DNA of 64,000 bases from positions 1 through 64,000 of the forward strand of contig CAZZIP010000009.1 in assembly GCA_964654415.1 (NCBI GenBank), written 5' to 3'. A program made the translations under genes and the position numbers. The DNA comes from Methylohalobius sp964654415 (GTDB taxonomy: Bacteria > Pseudomonadota > Gammaproteobacteria > Methylococcales > Methylothermaceae). Each line of letters begins with the position of its first letter. Position 1 is the stretch's first letter. The notes under the pieces are model-generated. The model worked only from the letters and a program-made list of their open reading frames with translations. It was not told the origin of the DNA and did no database searches. This document shows, in pieces, positions 53,657 through 61,921 of the stretch.

Positions 53657-54091
53657 ATGCCGCAAATATTCGACAACATCGAGCTGAAGCTGATACAAGG
53701 GCTCCACCGCGCCTTGCCTGCGGCCACTGCCTGCTCCTTCTGCGTTGGGTACCTAAACCTGCGCGGCTGGGATCGGCTGGCTGATCTCGTCGAAGACCTG
53801 CAGGGCGGTGATGAGGACCACGCCTGCCGCGTGCTCGTCGGGATGCATCGCCCGCCGGAGGAAGAGATGAAAGCGCTCGCCGGCCTTAAGCCAAGGTCTC
53901 AAATCGTTGACGGTCCCATGCTCGCCCGGCTCAAGCGCCGCATCACCGAGAGCTTCAAAGGGCAGCTCGAGTTTGGCGTGCCGTCGGCACAAGCGGAGGC
54001 TGCTCTTCGCCGACTGGCGAGTCAGCTTCGGGCGCGCAAAGTTTTTCTCAAAGCCTTCTTGTGCTTGTGCCCTGAACGATATTGTTTTTGA
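53657..54091 (+). pseudogene. N-terminal remnant of a PLD-domain helicase
   Basis: The frame MPQIFDNIELKLIQGLHRAL, FCVGYLNLRGWDRLADLVED, VLVGMHRPPEEEMKAL and AALRRLASQLRARKVFLKAF matches the opening of large SNF2-type helicases carrying an N-terminal phospholipase D-like domain, found in restriction and defence loci. The homologous part stops near 54068, where the frame passes into unrelated residues and ends. The rest of the helicase (several hundred residues) is gone. Confidence 0.65.
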
Positions 54092-54185
54092 CGTGTTGGG
54101 TCTGACTCCTAGCGAGCGCGAGGCGGTGTATGAGGCGGTGGTCAATTTGGTGCAGGCGCGGTTGGAGAAGGCACGGAGTATGTAG
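54069..54185 (+). pseudogene. C-terminal remnant of an N6-adenine DNA methyltransferase-like gene
   Basis: In another frame from the helicase remnant, ALNDIVFDVLGLTPSERE and VVNLVQARLEKARSM match the conserved end of Eco57I-type methylases of the kind often encoded beside PLD-helicases. Only about 38 residues remain. An internal deletion probably joined the two ends of a two-gene defence locus. Confidence 0.5.
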
Positions 54186-54187
54186 CC

Positions 54188-54832
54188 ATGCGGTATGACC
54201 AGCATGAGCGACCGGTCGGTCGCCCCAACCGCCGCAGCCTCCGCCTGAAGGGCTACGATTATTCGCAGGCGGGGGCGTATTTCATCACCATCGTGTCCCA
54301 GGATCGGGCGTGTTTATTTGGCGAGGTGGTAAATGGAGAAATGCGGTTGAATGAATTTGGCGAATTCGTGCGCGACGAATGGTTTCAATCGGCGCAAATA
54401 CGCCAGGAAATCCAATTGAACCCGGACGAATTTGTGGTCATGCCCAATCACATCCACGGGGTCGTTTGGATTGTGGGTGACGGCGCATCCGTAGGGGCGC
54501 ACGGCCGTGCGCCCCTACCAATGCAACGCATGCCCCGGTCGTTGGCGTCGTTCATCGCCGGTTTTAAATCGGCCGTCACCAAACGTATCAACGAACGGCG
54601 CGGTACGCCCGGCCTTCCCGTCTGGCAACGCAATTATTACGAACACATCGTCCGCGATGATGATGAATTACGCCGCATTCGGGAATACATCACCAACAAC
54701 CCGTTGCAATGGGCCTTGGATCGGGAAAACCCGCATGTCGTAGGGGCGCATGGCCATGCGCCCCTACTCTCAAAGTCCGGGTTGCAGATAAGGGTAAGGT
54801 TACCGCGAAATGGGCTAGGAGATACAGCATGA
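54188..54832 (+). CDS. RAYT-type Y1 transposase (REP-associated) carrying palindromes in its coding sequence
   Basis: 214 residues. The HUH motif is in VMPNHIHGVVW (about 92-102) and the catalytic Tyr probably in QRNYYEHIVRDDDELR. N-terminal RRSLRLKGYDYSQAGAYFIT is typical. Two perfect 28-base palindromes lie in frame: 54491-54518 (encoding VGAHGRAPL, between the HUH site and the tyrosine) and 54740-54767 (encoding VGAHGHAPL). The final 20 residues after the second palindrome are not family-like, and the stop overlaps the next start (ATGA). Activity is uncertain. Confidence 0.8.
   Translation: MRYDQHERPVGRPNRRSLRLKGYDYSQAGAYFITIVSQDRACLFGEVVNGEMRLNEFGEFVRDEWFQSAQIRQEIQLNPDEFVVMPNHIHGVVWIVGDGASVGAHGRAPLPMQRMPRSLASFIAGFKSAVTKRINERRGTPGLPVWQRNYYEHIVRDDDELRRIREYITNNPLQWALDRENPHVVGAHGHAPLLSKSGLQIRVRLPRNGLGDTA
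54491..54518. repeat. Perfect 28-base palindrome inside RAYT
   Basis: Half-site GTAGGGGCGCACGG and its exact complement. It does not break the reading frame. Confidence 0.9.
54623..54767 (+). repeat. 145-bp direct repeat, copy 1
   Basis: Matches 55688-55832 with three differences seen by eye (142/145). It covers the RAYT tyrosine region and ends with the perfect palindrome 54740-54767 (half-site GTAGGGGCGCATGG). Confidence 0.9.
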
Positions 54833-55026
54833 CCAGCATCACCATTGTTTTATCTGAGGACCGGTTACAGCAGTTACAACAGATAGCCACCCGTTTTCAC
54901 GTTACTCCTGAAGAGTTGGTGCGCATCAGCGTCGAAGAATTGCTTTCGCGTCCTGAGGAAGAATTCCGCAGAGCACTGGAGTATGTGTTACGGAAGAATA
55001 CCGAACTCTATCAGCGGTTGGCTTGA
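54829..55026 (+). CDS. Antitoxin partner of Doc
   Basis: 65 residues: a short N-terminal strand (TSITIVLSEDRL), a helical segment with TPEELVRISVEELL and a tail RRALEYVLRKNTELYQRLA that fits a toxin-neutralising helix. It resembles small DNA-binding antitoxins paired with Doc toxins. TAGGAG lies 7 bases before ATG 54829. The start overlaps the RAYT stop, and its stop shares one base with the doc start (TGATG), so the pair is coupled and probably autoregulated. Confidence 0.8.
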   Translation: MTSITIVLSEDRLQQLQQIATRFHVTPEELVRISVEELLSRPEEEFRRALEYVLRKNTELYQRLA

Positions 55027-55415
55027 TGCGCTACCTCACTCTGCGTGAGACGTTGGAGATTTATCAGCGCGTGATGCAACAATCGGGTGGCCTCATCGGC
55101 ATTCGTGATCTGGGTGCATTGGAGTCGGCAGTGGCACAGCCACGGATGACTTTCGGCGGAGAAGAGCTGTATCCGACGGTTGTCGAGAAAGCGGCGGCAC
55201 TTGGCTTCTCACTCATCCAAAATCATCCATTTGTGGATGGTAACAAACGAACAGCGCACGCGGCTATGGAAACGTTCCTTGTGTTGAATGGGTATGAAAT
55301 TGGCGCACCCGTGGATGAACAAGAAAAAGTGATTCTTCAGATTGCGTCAGGCGAGATGCACCGACATACCTTTGTGCACTGGCTGGATGCTCACGTCGAG
55401 CCAAAGGGATGGTGA
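55026..55415 (+). CDS. doc: Doc-family (Fic fold) toxin
   Basis: 129 residues. The Fic/Doc motif is complete: NHPFVDGNKRTAHAAMETFL (about residues 65-84). Doc toxins phosphorylate EF-Tu and stop translation. N-terminal YLTLRETLEIYQRVMQQSGG and LGALESAVAQPRMTFGG are usual. The gene is intact and directly downstream of its antitoxin. It ends where the second, truncated RAYT reading frame begins, so the module sits between two transposase sequences. Confidence 0.92.
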   Translation: MRYLTLRETLEIYQRVMQQSGGLIGIRDLGALESAVAQPRMTFGGEELYPTVVEKAAALGFSLIQNHPFVDGNKRTAHAAMETFLVLNGYEIGAPVDEQEKVILQIASGEMHRHTFVHWLDAHVEPKGW

Positions 55416-55470
55416 CATCCTCATTCATGCCCAACCATTTCCATGGAATTATCATGATAATGTCCAACCC

Positions 55471-55594
55471 TGTAGGGGCAGACCTATGTGTCTGCCCCGA
55501 TGAAACGGGCGGACACACAGATGTGGGCGCACACACAGGTGCGCCCCTACGTGTTTGTCCCGATGATACGGGCGCACACGCAGGTGCGCCCCTA
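55471..55594. repeat. Second cluster of GTAGGGGC-type palindromes
   Basis: Units GGGGCAGAC/GTCTGCCCC, then GGGCGCAC/GTGCGCCC twice, joined by CCGATGAAAC and CCGATGATAC. The same units and joints as at 53361-53523, here inside the truncated RAYT frame. Confidence 0.85.
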
Positions 55595-55687
55595 CCGGAA
55601 ATCATCCAATGGTTCAAAACGATGACCACCAATGAATACATCCGCGGCGTCAAACAATCTGGCTGGCCGCCGTTTCGCGGCCGGTTG

Positions 55688-55832
55688 TGGCAACGCAATT
55701 ATTACGAACACATCATCCGCAACGATGATGAATTACGCCGCATTCGGGAATACATCACCAACAACCCGTTGCAATGGGCCTTGGATCGGGAAAACCCGCA
55801 TGTCGTAGGGGCGCATGGCCATGCGCCCCTAC
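55688..55832 (+). repeat. 145-bp direct repeat, copy 2
   Basis: Nearly identical to 54623-54767, ending with the same perfect 28-base palindrome at 55805-55832. The copies enclose the Doc module. Confidence 0.9.
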
Positions 55833-55939
55833 CCGAGGATGAACTCCCAGAGGGAGAGGGAAAGCAGCGGCGAGGCGCTGTCGGCAGCCTGGGCGGCGTG
55901 AGAGAATAACAGCCGATCAAAAACGCACGCGAGGAGACG

Positions 55940-56965
55940 ATGGCAGAGACGATTTCAGCTCCGTTCATGTTCGACCTGCAAGGTCCAGAGCTTTCTCCAG
56001 AGGAGCGCGAATGGCTCGCCCACCCGAAGGTGGGAGGAATCATTTTATTTTCCCGCAACTACGAGGAGCCCACCCAGATAAAAGCGCTGATCGCCGATAT
56101 CCGGCGCGCGGCGAGAAGGCCGATTCTGATCGCCGTCGATCAGGAAGGCGGGAGGGTACAGCGGTTTCGGCAAGGGTTCACGCGCCTGCCGCCGGCGGCT
56201 CGATTCGGTGCCTGGTACCTTAAGGACCGACAGGCGGCGCTCGAAGCAGCCGAAGCGGCCGGTTTCCTGACGGCTGCCGAGCTGCGGGCGGTGGATGTGG
56301 ATTTGAGCTTTGCCCCAGTTTTGGACGTAGACAGCAAGGTCAGCGAGGTAATCGGCGATCGGGCGTTCGCTGACGATCCTGAAGCAGTCGCTGCGTTGGC
56401 CGGGGCGTTTGCCCGCGGGATGCGGCGTGCCGGGATGGCAGCGGTGGGCAAACATTTCCCAGGGCACGGCGGGGTAGCGGCCGATTCCCACCTGACTTTG
56501 CCGGAGGACGGGCGGCGGCTTGTTGAACTTGAGGCACGCGATCTTTTGCCGTTTCAGCGCCTGATCGGGGAAGGTCTTGCGGCGGTGATGTGCGCCCACG
56601 TGCGCTATCCCGAGGTGGATTTGCTCCCGGCTGGATTCTCAGCAGTCTGGATCCAAACCATTTTGCGGCGGAAAATGGGATTTACCGGAGCGATCTTCAG
56701 CGACGATCTGGCGATGGCGGGAGCGGCTGGGATGGGAGACCTCCAGGCGCGCGCGGAGGCCGCTCTGGCTGCTGGATGTGATATGCTCTTGGCGTGTAAC
56801 TGCCCGGCTGAAAGCGTCAGGCTGCTCGATACCGTAAGGTGGCGGCCGAATTCCGAACACGCTTTGAGGCTGCATAGGCTGCAAGGGCAAAAGATAACGA
56901 TAGACCAACGCACGGTCGAGACAGCACGCCAGATGATAAAAAGCCAAAATGGGGAGAAAGAATGA
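55940..56965 (+). CDS. nagZ: Beta-N-acetylhexosaminidase NagZ
   Basis: A cytoplasmic GH3 enzyme releasing GlcNAc from anhydro-muropeptides in wall recycling. 341 residues: GGIILFSRNYEEP, VDQEGGRVQRF, the GH3 loop AVGKHFPGHGGVAADSH (catalytic His) and the nucleophile Asp in FSDDLAM. Followed by an ATGA overlap. The order nagZ, hpt, methylthioinosine phosphorylase resembles that in Pseudomonas. Confidence 0.96.
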   Translation: MAETISAPFMFDLQGPELSPEEREWLAHPKVGGIILFSRNYEEPTQIKALIADIRRAARRPILIAVDQEGGRVQRFRQGFTRLPPAARFGAWYLKDRQAALEAAEAAGFLTAAELRAVDVDLSFAPVLDVDSKVSEVIGDRAFADDPEAVAALAGAFARGMRRAGMAAVGKHFPGHGGVAADSHLTLPEDGRRLVELEARDLLPFQRLIGEGLAAVMCAHVRYPEVDLLPAGFSAVWIQTILRRKMGFTGAIFSDDLAMAGAAGMGDLQARAEAALAAGCDMLLACNCPAESVRLLDTVRWRPNSEHALRLHRLQGQKITIDQRTVETARQMIKSQNGEKE

Positions 56966-57354
56966 GCAATGTCAATAAGTTTTTGTTGGGGATTGTTGCT
57001 GGCCAGGTGGTGTTGCTTTTGTTTTTCGGGGCGTTCGAATTTGAGAAGGTGATCGTCGCCATGTATGGGGGAATGTGGATAGGCATAACAATTGCCATGT
57101 TCGTGCTCAAGCACGCCAATCCCCACTGGTACACTGAAGTGCTAGCGGGAGTCTTTGGCGTCCAGGCGGTGGTGTTCATCGGGCTGGACCTTGCCCGGGC
57201 GAGCCCGGACCTGGTCGAAAGCTCCGGGTTTTTGGCCATCGGCGTGTGGATCGGCGTGTTGATCGGGCTGTTGCTCAATACCTTGGCCGCGCTGGAAAAG
57301 CGCCTGACAGAGCATAATACCTCTGAAGTTAAATCCGAAGATGAGCAGGCTTGA
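56962..57354 (+). CDS. Four-helix membrane protein of unknown function
   Basis: 130 residues with hydrophobic segments at 6-24, 28-48, 61-78 and 88-110 and an acidic, hydrophilic tail (TEHNTSEVKSEDEQA). I do not recognise a family. It overlaps nagZ by 4 bases and hpt by 14, so it is embedded in the nagZ-hpt operon and very likely translated. Confidence 0.7.
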   Translation: MSNVNKFLLGIVAGQVVLLLFFGAFEFEKVIVAMYGGMWIGITIAMFVLKHANPHWYTEVLAGVFGVQAVVFIGLDLARASPDLVESSGFLAIGVWIGVLIGLLLNTLAALEKRLTEHNTSEVKSEDEQA

Positions 57355-57892
57355 AGAAATAAAGCGCGTTTATGCTAACGCCGAGCGCCTGTATACCCCA
57401 GATGAAGTCAAGGCGGCTCTAGTACAGATGGCTGAAGAGATCGGCCGCGACCTAGCGGGCACTGACCCGGTGGTGCTGTGTGTGCTCAACGGCGGTATCA
57501 TCCCCACTGGTAAACTGCTTTCCAAGCTTTCTTTCCCGCTGGAGCTGGACAGTGTCCACGCCACCCGTTACCGCGGCAAGACGGAGGGTACGCAGCTACA
57601 CTGGTTTTATGAGCCGAGCATCGATCTGGCTGGGCGGGTGGTGCTGCTGGTAGATGACGTGCTAGATCAGGGGATGACGCTCGCGGCGATTCGCGACTGG
57701 TGCTTTAAGCGCCAGGCGGCAGCCGTTAAAATCGCGGTGCTGGTGGACAAGCGCCTAGCTGTCCCTAAACCCTGCCGGGCCGATTACATCGGGCTTGAGG
57801 CCGACGACCGCTATCTGTTCGGTTACGGGATGGATTACAAGGGCTATCTGCGCAACGCGCCGGGAATCTTTGCGGTGAGGAATGAAGAATGA
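57341..57892 (+). CDS. hpt: Hypoxanthine-guanine phosphoribosyltransferase
   Basis: 183 residues. PRPP-binding motif VVLLVDDVLDQGMTLAA (about 103-119), N-terminal VLCVLNGGIIPTGKLLSKL and the purine loop KPCRADYIGLEADDRYLFGYGMD (listed by its parts KPCRADYIGLE and RYLFGYGMD). It salvages the hypoxanthine made by the next gene's product, which explains the ATGA overlap with it. Confidence 0.93.
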   Translation: MSRLEEIKRVYANAERLYTPDEVKAALVQMAEEIGRDLAGTDPVVLCVLNGGIIPTGKLLSKLSFPLELDSVHATRYRGKTEGTQLHWFYEPSIDLAGRVVLLVDDVLDQGMTLAAIRDWCFKRQAAAVKIAVLVDKRLAVPKPCRADYIGLEADDRYLFGYGMDYKGYLRNAPGIFAVRNEE

Positions 57893-58632
57893 GGCTGGCG
57901 GTGATCGGCGGCTCGGGTTTGAGTCGCCTGGAAGGCTTAGAACAAGTCCGGCGTGAATGCGTCTCGACCCCTTACGGCGCGCCCTCCGCTCCGCTGGTCT
58001 GTGGCCGCCTGGGAGAAATGGAGTTGATTTTCCTGGCCCGCCACGGCGAAGGACACACCATCCCGCCGCACCGGGTCAATTACCGCGCCAATCTCGCCGC
58101 CCTCAAGCAAGTTGGGGTCACTCACGTGATCGCAGTGGCGGCGGTCGGTGGTATCACCCCTAAGATGGCTCCCCAGACGCTGGTAGTACCGGACCAACTC
58201 ATCGACTATACCTACGGCCGCGCCCATACCTTCTTCGAGCCGGAAGATGGCCCTGTCACCCATGTGGACTTTACCTACCCTTACAGCGAGCCGCTGCGAC
58301 GCCGGCTGCTTGAAGCGGCCAGTCTCAGTGGGCTCGAGGCGATCGACGGCGCCTGCTATGGGTGCACTCAGGGGCCGCGCTTGGAAACCGCCGCTGAAAT
58401 TCGCCGTTTGGAACGCGACGGCTGCGATCTGGTGGGAATGACCGGCATGCCGGAGGCCGCTTTGGCCCGCGAGCTCGAGCTGGAATATGCTTGTCTTGCA
58501 GTCGTCGTCAATTGGGCTGCTGGCAAAACCGAAGGAATCGTGACGATGGCCGAAATCGAGCGCCATCTGAGCATTGGAATGGGAAAGGTGATAAAGTTGC
58601 TCAAAGCTTTTACCAGGGCCAATGGCGCGTGA
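57889..58632 (+). CDS. S-methyl-5'-thioinosine phosphorylase
   Basis: 247 residues of the MTAP/PNP family: AVIGGSGLSRLEGL, phosphate site LARHGEGHTIPPHRVNYRAN (cut), VAAVGGITPKMAPQTLVVPD and VGMTGMPEAALAREL. In the MTIP subgroup Met replaces residues used by methylthioadenosine phosphorylase (MTGMPEA). Cleaves methylthioinosine to hypoxanthine and methylthioribose-1-phosphate. Pairing with hpt supports MTIP over MTAP. Confidence 0.88.
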   Translation: MRLAVIGGSGLSRLEGLEQVRRECVSTPYGAPSAPLVCGRLGEMELIFLARHGEGHTIPPHRVNYRANLAALKQVGVTHVIAVAAVGGITPKMAPQTLVVPDQLIDYTYGRAHTFFEPEDGPVTHVDFTYPYSEPLRRRLLEAASLSGLEAIDGACYGCTQGPRLETAAEIRRLERDGCDLVGMTGMPEAALARELELEYACLAVVVNWAAGKTEGIVTMAEIERHLSIGMGKVIKLLKAFTRANGA

Positions 58633-58701
58633 CGGCTCCTAAAATATACTATGATTTAATCGAAGGTTTCAGTCCGCTATCAGCGCTGGGAACAATCGCT
58701 T

Positions 58702-60063
58702 ATGCCATTGAATATCGTCATCCTTGCGGCAGGCCAGGGAACGCGGATGCGCTCTGATATTCCCAAAGTGCTGCATTGCCTAGGCGGCAAGCCTTTGCTG
58801 CAGCACGTCTATGAACTGGCCCGGGAATTGAGTCCAGAAATGATCGCCATCGTTTATGGCCACGGTGCCCAACGGATTTTGAGCCGCTTTTCCGACTGGC
58901 CCGTCATTTGGGTAGAACAAGCCTTACAGTTAGGCACCGGGCATGCGGTTCAGCAGGCATTGCCGTATCTCCAGGAAGATGCGATGGTCCTGGTGCTGTA
59001 TGGGGATGTTCCGCTGCTGCGCAGGGAAACGCTGGAGAAACTGCTCAGCGCGGCAGATGAAAACACCCTAGGGCTGCTGACGGCGATTATGGACAATCCG
59101 ACAGGATACGGTCGCATCGTCCGCGACGCCGAAGGTCGGGTGTCGAGGATCGCGGAGGAGAAAGACGCCAGCCTTGAGGAGAAGAATATCCGCGAGGTCA
59201 ATACCGGCATCCTGGCGCTTCCGGCTTGCAGGCTCAAGACCTGGTTGGCGAAGCTGGACAATGCGAATGCCCAGGGAGAGTATTATCTGACCGATATCGT
59301 CGCGATGGCGGTGGCCGATGGGGTTGGTATCCAGACGCTCAACGCTCCCCCCGACGAGGTGGCCGGGGTCAACGACAAGCGCCAGCTTGCGGACTTGGAA
59401 CGGGTGTACCAGCGCCGCCAGGCCGATGCCTTACTCCAGCAGGGGGTGACGCTGCGCGACCCAAGTAGGTTCGATCTTCGGGGCAGGATCGAAGCAGTCG
59501 GACGCGACGTGGAGATCGACGTCAACGTCATCCTGGAAGGAAGGATACGCATCGGCGATCGGGTCAGGATCGGCCCCAACGTGGTGCTCAAAGACGTGGT
59601 CATCGGCGACGAGGTGGAGATTTTAGCGGGAAGCGTGATCGAGCAGGCCCGAATCGGTGCCAGAAGCCGCATAGGGCCGTTCGCCCGAATCCGCCCGGAG
59701 ACGGTGCTCGCCGAAGAGACACACATCGGCAATTTCGTCGAGATCAAAAAATCCAGCATCGGTCCCGGTTCTAAGGTCAACCACTTAAGCTATATCGGCG
59801 ATGCCGAAATCGGAGCGGGGGTCAACGTCGGGGCGGGGACCATCACCTGTAATTACGATGGGGTGAACAAACACAAGACGGTCATCGAAGACGGAGCCTT
59901 CATCGGTTCTGACACCCAGCTGGTGGCGCCGGTGCGGGTTGGGCGCGAAGCTACCGTCGGCGCCGGATCCACCATCACCAAAGACGCCCCGGCGGGCAAG
60001 CTGACTTTAAGCCGCTGTCGGCAAATCACCATTGACCATTGGCAACGTCCGCAAAAAACTTGA
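58702..60063 (+). CDS. glmU: Bifunctional GlmU (GlcN-1-P acetyltransferase / uridyltransferase)
   Basis: Makes UDP-GlcNAc for peptidoglycan and LPS. 453 residues: uridyltransferase domain with ILAAGQGTRMRSDIPKVLH (6-24) and VLYGDVPLL, linker helix, then a left-handed beta helix of hexapeptide repeats from about 250 with the acetyltransferase signature GTITCNYDGVNKHKT. Complete. It is 15 bases upstream of glmS, the usual gammaproteobacterial order near the atp operon and oriC, though the atp genes are not in the window. Confidence 0.97.
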   Translation: MPLNIVILAAGQGTRMRSDIPKVLHCLGGKPLLQHVYELARELSPEMIAIVYGHGAQRILSRFSDWPVIWVEQALQLGTGHAVQQALPYLQEDAMVLVLYGDVPLLRRETLEKLLSAADENTLGLLTAIMDNPTGYGRIVRDAEGRVSRIAEEKDASLEEKNIREVNTGILALPACRLKTWLAKLDNANAQGEYYLTDIVAMAVADGVGIQTLNAPPDEVAGVNDKRQLADLERVYQRRQADALLQQGVTLRDPSRFDLRGRIEAVGRDVEIDVNVILEGRIRIGDRVRIGPNVVLKDVVIGDEVEILAGSVIEQARIGARSRIGPFARIRPETVLAEETHIGNFVEIKKSSIGPGSKVNHLSYIGDAEIGAGVNVGAGTITCNYDGVNKHKTVIEDGAFIGSDTQLVAPVRVGREATVGAGSTITKDAPAGKLTLSRCRQITIDHWQRPQKT

Positions 60064-60078
60064 GGGGAGGTAATTCCT

Positions 60079-61908
60079 ATGTGCGGAATCGTCGGCGCAG
60101 TCGCGCAGCGCAACGTGGTTCCAATTCTGATCGAAGGCTTAAAGCGCCTGGAATATCGCGGCTATGATTCGGCCGGGGTGGCAGTCATAGAGGGCAGCCA
60201 GATTCGGCGCTGCCGCAAGCAAGGCAAGGTGGTGGAACTGGAGGCAGCGCTCCGGCAAGACCCGTTCTCCGGTTCGATCGGCATCGCCCATACGCGCTGG
60301 GCGACGCACGGGGTTCCCAGCGAGCGCAACGCCCATCCGCACGTTTCTTGCGATGCTGTGGCCTTAGTCCATAACGGCATCATTGAGAATCACGAGCAAT
60401 TGCGAGAAGAACTCTCAGCCAAAGGATATAAATTTACCTCTGAAACCGACACCGAAACCATCGTTCACCAGATCTACGACCAGTTGAAGTACACCGATTC
60501 TCTGCTTGAAGCCGTCATGGCGGCAATCAAGCGCCTGCAAGGGGCTTATGCCATCGGCGTGATCAGCACCCGCGAGCCGAACAGGCTGGTCGCTTGCCGG
60601 CGGGGAAGCCCGCTGGTAATCGGCATAGGCATCGGCGAGTACTTCATTGCCTCCGACATCGCCGCGCTGCTTCCGGTCACCCAGCGCTTTATCTTTTTGG
60701 AGGAGGGCGATGTGGCCGAGCTCTCGTTGGAGGGAGTGCGCATTTTCGACGAAACCGGGCACGAGGTGGTCCGTCCCCTCAAAGAGAGCGAAGTTCGCCT
60801 AGACGCGGTGGAGAAGGGACAATATCGCCACTACATGCTCAAGGAGATCTTCGAGCAGCCGCGCGCGATCGCAGAAACCCTAGAAGGGCGTTTCAACGGC
60901 TTGAAACTCCTAGAAGAAGCCTTCGGCCATCGGGCACCGGAAATGTTCGATCGGACCAAAGCGGTTCAGATCCTGGCTTGTGGCACCAGCTATCACGCAG
61001 GACTGGTAGCCAAATATTGGCTCGAATCCCTGGCCGGGGTTCCATGCCACGTGGAGGTGGCGAGCGAATACCGTTACCGCGAGCCGATGTTACTGCCTGA
61101 CACCTTGGTAGTGACCATCTCTCAGTCCGGGGAAACCGCCGATACTCTGGCCGCGCTGGAGGAAGCCAAGCGGCTTGGGGCGCTTTCTTCGCTGGCCATC
61201 TGTAACGTTCAGGAGAGCTCCTTGGTCCGGGCTTCGGACTTGGTGCTCCTGACCCGCGCCGGGCCAGAGATCGGGGTAGCCTCGACCAAGGCCTTCACTA
61301 CCCAGCTGACGGCGCTGATGATGCTGACGATCGCCTTGGGGCGCCGCCACAAGCTCGACCGGGTGGCGGAAAAACGCATCGCCTCCCAGCTTTTTGCGCT
61401 GCCGGCCCGGGTGGAGGACGTTTTGGAGCTGAACGATCAGATCAAAAGTTTCTCCGAGCGCTTTGCCAGCAAGCACCACGCCTTGTTCTTGGGCCGTGGC
61501 AGCCATTACCCGATCGCTATGGAAGGGGCTTTGAAGCTCAAGGAGATCTCTTACATCCACGCCGAAGCCTATCCAGCCGGAGAGTTGAAACACGGGCCGC
61601 TGGCGCTGGTCGATGCCGAGATGCCAGTGATCGCGGTGGCGCCCAACAACCGTTTGCTGGAAAAGCTTAAGTCCAACCTGCAGGAAGTCCGGGCCAGAGG
61701 TGGCGAATTGATCGTGTTCGCCGACGAAACGCTGGATGTCCAGCCCGACGAGCAAACCCACGTCCTCACCGTCACTCCGGCGGAGAACGAGCTGTCGCCG
61801 GTGGTTTTCACCGTGCCGCTTCAGCTTTTAGCGTATCACGTGGCGGTGATCAAGGGTACCGACGTCGATCAGCCGCGCAATCTGGCCAAGTCGGTGACGG
61901 TGGAATAA
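60079..61908 (+). CDS. glmS: Glutamine-fructose-6-phosphate aminotransferase (isomerizing)
   Basis: Makes glucosamine-6-phosphate. 609 residues: Cys1 nucleophile after Met removal (MCGIVGAV), glutaminase with HTRWATHGVPSERNAHPH, two SIS domains (LACGTSYHAGLVAKYWLE; SQSGETADTLAAL; GRGSHYPIAMEGALKLKE) and the C-terminal DQPRNLAKSVTVE. GGGGAGG at 60064-60070 precedes ATG 60079. No leader long enough for a ribozyme riboswitch is present. Confidence 0.98.
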   Translation: MCGIVGAVAQRNVVPILIEGLKRLEYRGYDSAGVAVIEGSQIRRCRKQGKVVELEAALRQDPFSGSIGIAHTRWATHGVPSERNAHPHVSCDAVALVHNGIIENHEQLREELSAKGYKFTSETDTETIVHQIYDQLKYTDSLLEAVMAAIKRLQGAYAIGVISTREPNRLVACRRGSPLVIGIGIGEYFIASDIAALLPVTQRFIFLEEGDVAELSLEGVRIFDETGHEVVRPLKESEVRLDAVEKGQYRHYMLKEIFEQPRAIAETLEGRFNGLKLLEEAFGHRAPEMFDRTKAVQILACGTSYHAGLVAKYWLESLAGVPCHVEVASEYRYREPMLLPDTLVVTISQSGETADTLAALEEAKRLGALSSLAICNVQESSLVRASDLVLLTRAGPEIGVASTKAFTTQLTALMMLTIALGRRHKLDRVAEKRIASQLFALPARVEDVLELNDQIKSFSERFASKHHALFLGRGSHYPIAMEGALKLKEISYIHAEAYPAGELKHGPLALVDAEMPVIAVAPNNRLLEKLKSNLQEVRARGGELIVFADETLDVQPDEQTHVLTVTPAENELSPVVFTVPLQLLAYHVAVIKGTDVDQPRNLAKSVTVE

Positions 61909-61921
61909 AGAGACTCGCAGG

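Larger units (their letters stand above)
55409..55909 (+). pseudogene. Second RAYT transposase, N-terminally truncated and mosaic
   Basis: Family similarity starts abruptly at FMPNHFHGIIMI (HUH motif, from 55427); about 90 N-terminal residues are missing. Between the HUH motif and EIIQWFKTMTTNEYIRGV is a block encoded by palindromic repeats (55471-55594). From 55688 it is nearly identical to copy 1, while the section just before differs clearly, so the gene is a mosaic of two RAYT types. Confidence 0.75.

Noticed and set aside
60064..60079. glmS ribozyme riboswitch
   Set aside because: Only 15 bases separate glmU and glmS, too short; the ribozyme is also typical of Gram-positive bacteria.
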